Shown piece after piece: positions 46,425 to 47,792 of a DNA stretch of 47,792 nt. The DNA is from JAIBJN01 sp035461525 (GTDB lineage Bacteria; Actinomycetota; Thermoleophilia; Gaiellales; Gaiellaceae): the NCBI GenBank assembly GCA_035461525.1, contig DATHVD010000083.1:1-47792 (forward strand), given 5' to 3'. The notes under the pieces were generated by a model, which did no database searches, was not told the origin of the DNA, and saw only the letters and a list, made by a program, of their open reading frames with translations. Positions within the stretch are counted from its first letter, which is position 1, and the number at the start of each line of letters is the position of its first letter. A program made the position numbers and the translations under genes.

Positions 46425-47792
<1,368 letters not shown>

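Overview
This window is very GC-rich, uses GTG starts freely, and joins many genes by 4-base start/stop overlaps. The gene set fits a deep-branching actinobacterium of the Thermoleophilia/Gaiellales or Rubrobacteria type. It carries MutS2, a VLRF1-type peptidyl-tRNA hydrolase, a LexA with a GAAC-N4-GTTC box, a sporulation-type sigma-H beside yacP/rlmB/cysS, a seven-gene Mrp antiporter and a glyoxylate bypass. The taxonomic placement is inference; there is no 16S gene here. No insertion sequence, prophage or CRISPR array was seen.

Layout. (1) 1-98 is a perfect palindrome at the window edge, probably a fold-back assembly artefact. (2) 74-17024, minus strand, is one long catabolic region for cyclic amides/ureides. 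It runs from a GntR regulator through a CaiB CoA-transferase, an HMG-CoA-lyase-like enzyme, HyuA, HyuB, an isochorismatase-fold amidohydrolase, DUF3891 and an alpha/beta hydrolase. A promoter overlapped by a candidate GntR operator follows. It drives a PotDABC-type ABC importer, an asparaginase, a dihydropyrimidinase/hydantoinase and a second, paralogous amidohydrolase. The logic is uptake, ring opening (HyuAB, hydantoinase), removal of the carbamoyl group (two N-carbamoylsarcosine-amidase-like enzymes) and CoA-dependent processing of the carbon skeleton. (3) 17027-21474: a DehI-like gene and a minus-strand operon of an AA_synth (DUF1185) protein, a 3-hydroxyisobutyrate-dehydrogenase-like enzyme, an MFS carrier and a membrane-anchored beta-propeller. 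(4) 21580-23115: two secreted proteins, a beta-helix repeat protein and a trypsin-like protease. (5) 23215-28744: mrpABCDEFG. (6) 28645-32419: mutS2, a VLRF1 peptidyl-tRNA hydrolase and an unnamed four-cysteine protein in tight overlap, a candidate ribosome-rescue operon. (7) 32475-34314: MmcQ/YjbR protein, rnpB, lexA with a small zinc-ribbon gene, and tRNA-Leu(GAG). (8) 34411-40184: tldD/tldE, secG, a CDF metal exporter, a glycosyltransferase and small genes, including a frameshifted zinc-ribbon gene. (9) 40255-45109: tRNA-Thr(TGT), sigH, yacP, two inverted inserted genes, rlmB and cysS, preserving an order well known from Bacillus. (10) 45159-47792: aceA and a 5'-truncated aceB.

Promoters are recognisable in several places: TTGACT-17-TATACA before the transporter operon, TTGACT-17-TACCGT before lexA, TTGAAT-17-TACGGT before sigH. 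At least six genes lacking a Shine-Dalgarno sequence have a -10-like hexamer 6-7 bases before the start codon, so leaderless transcription is likely common. No stretch over 300 bases lacks a gene, except 32886-33291, which is filled by a terminator hairpin and rnpB.
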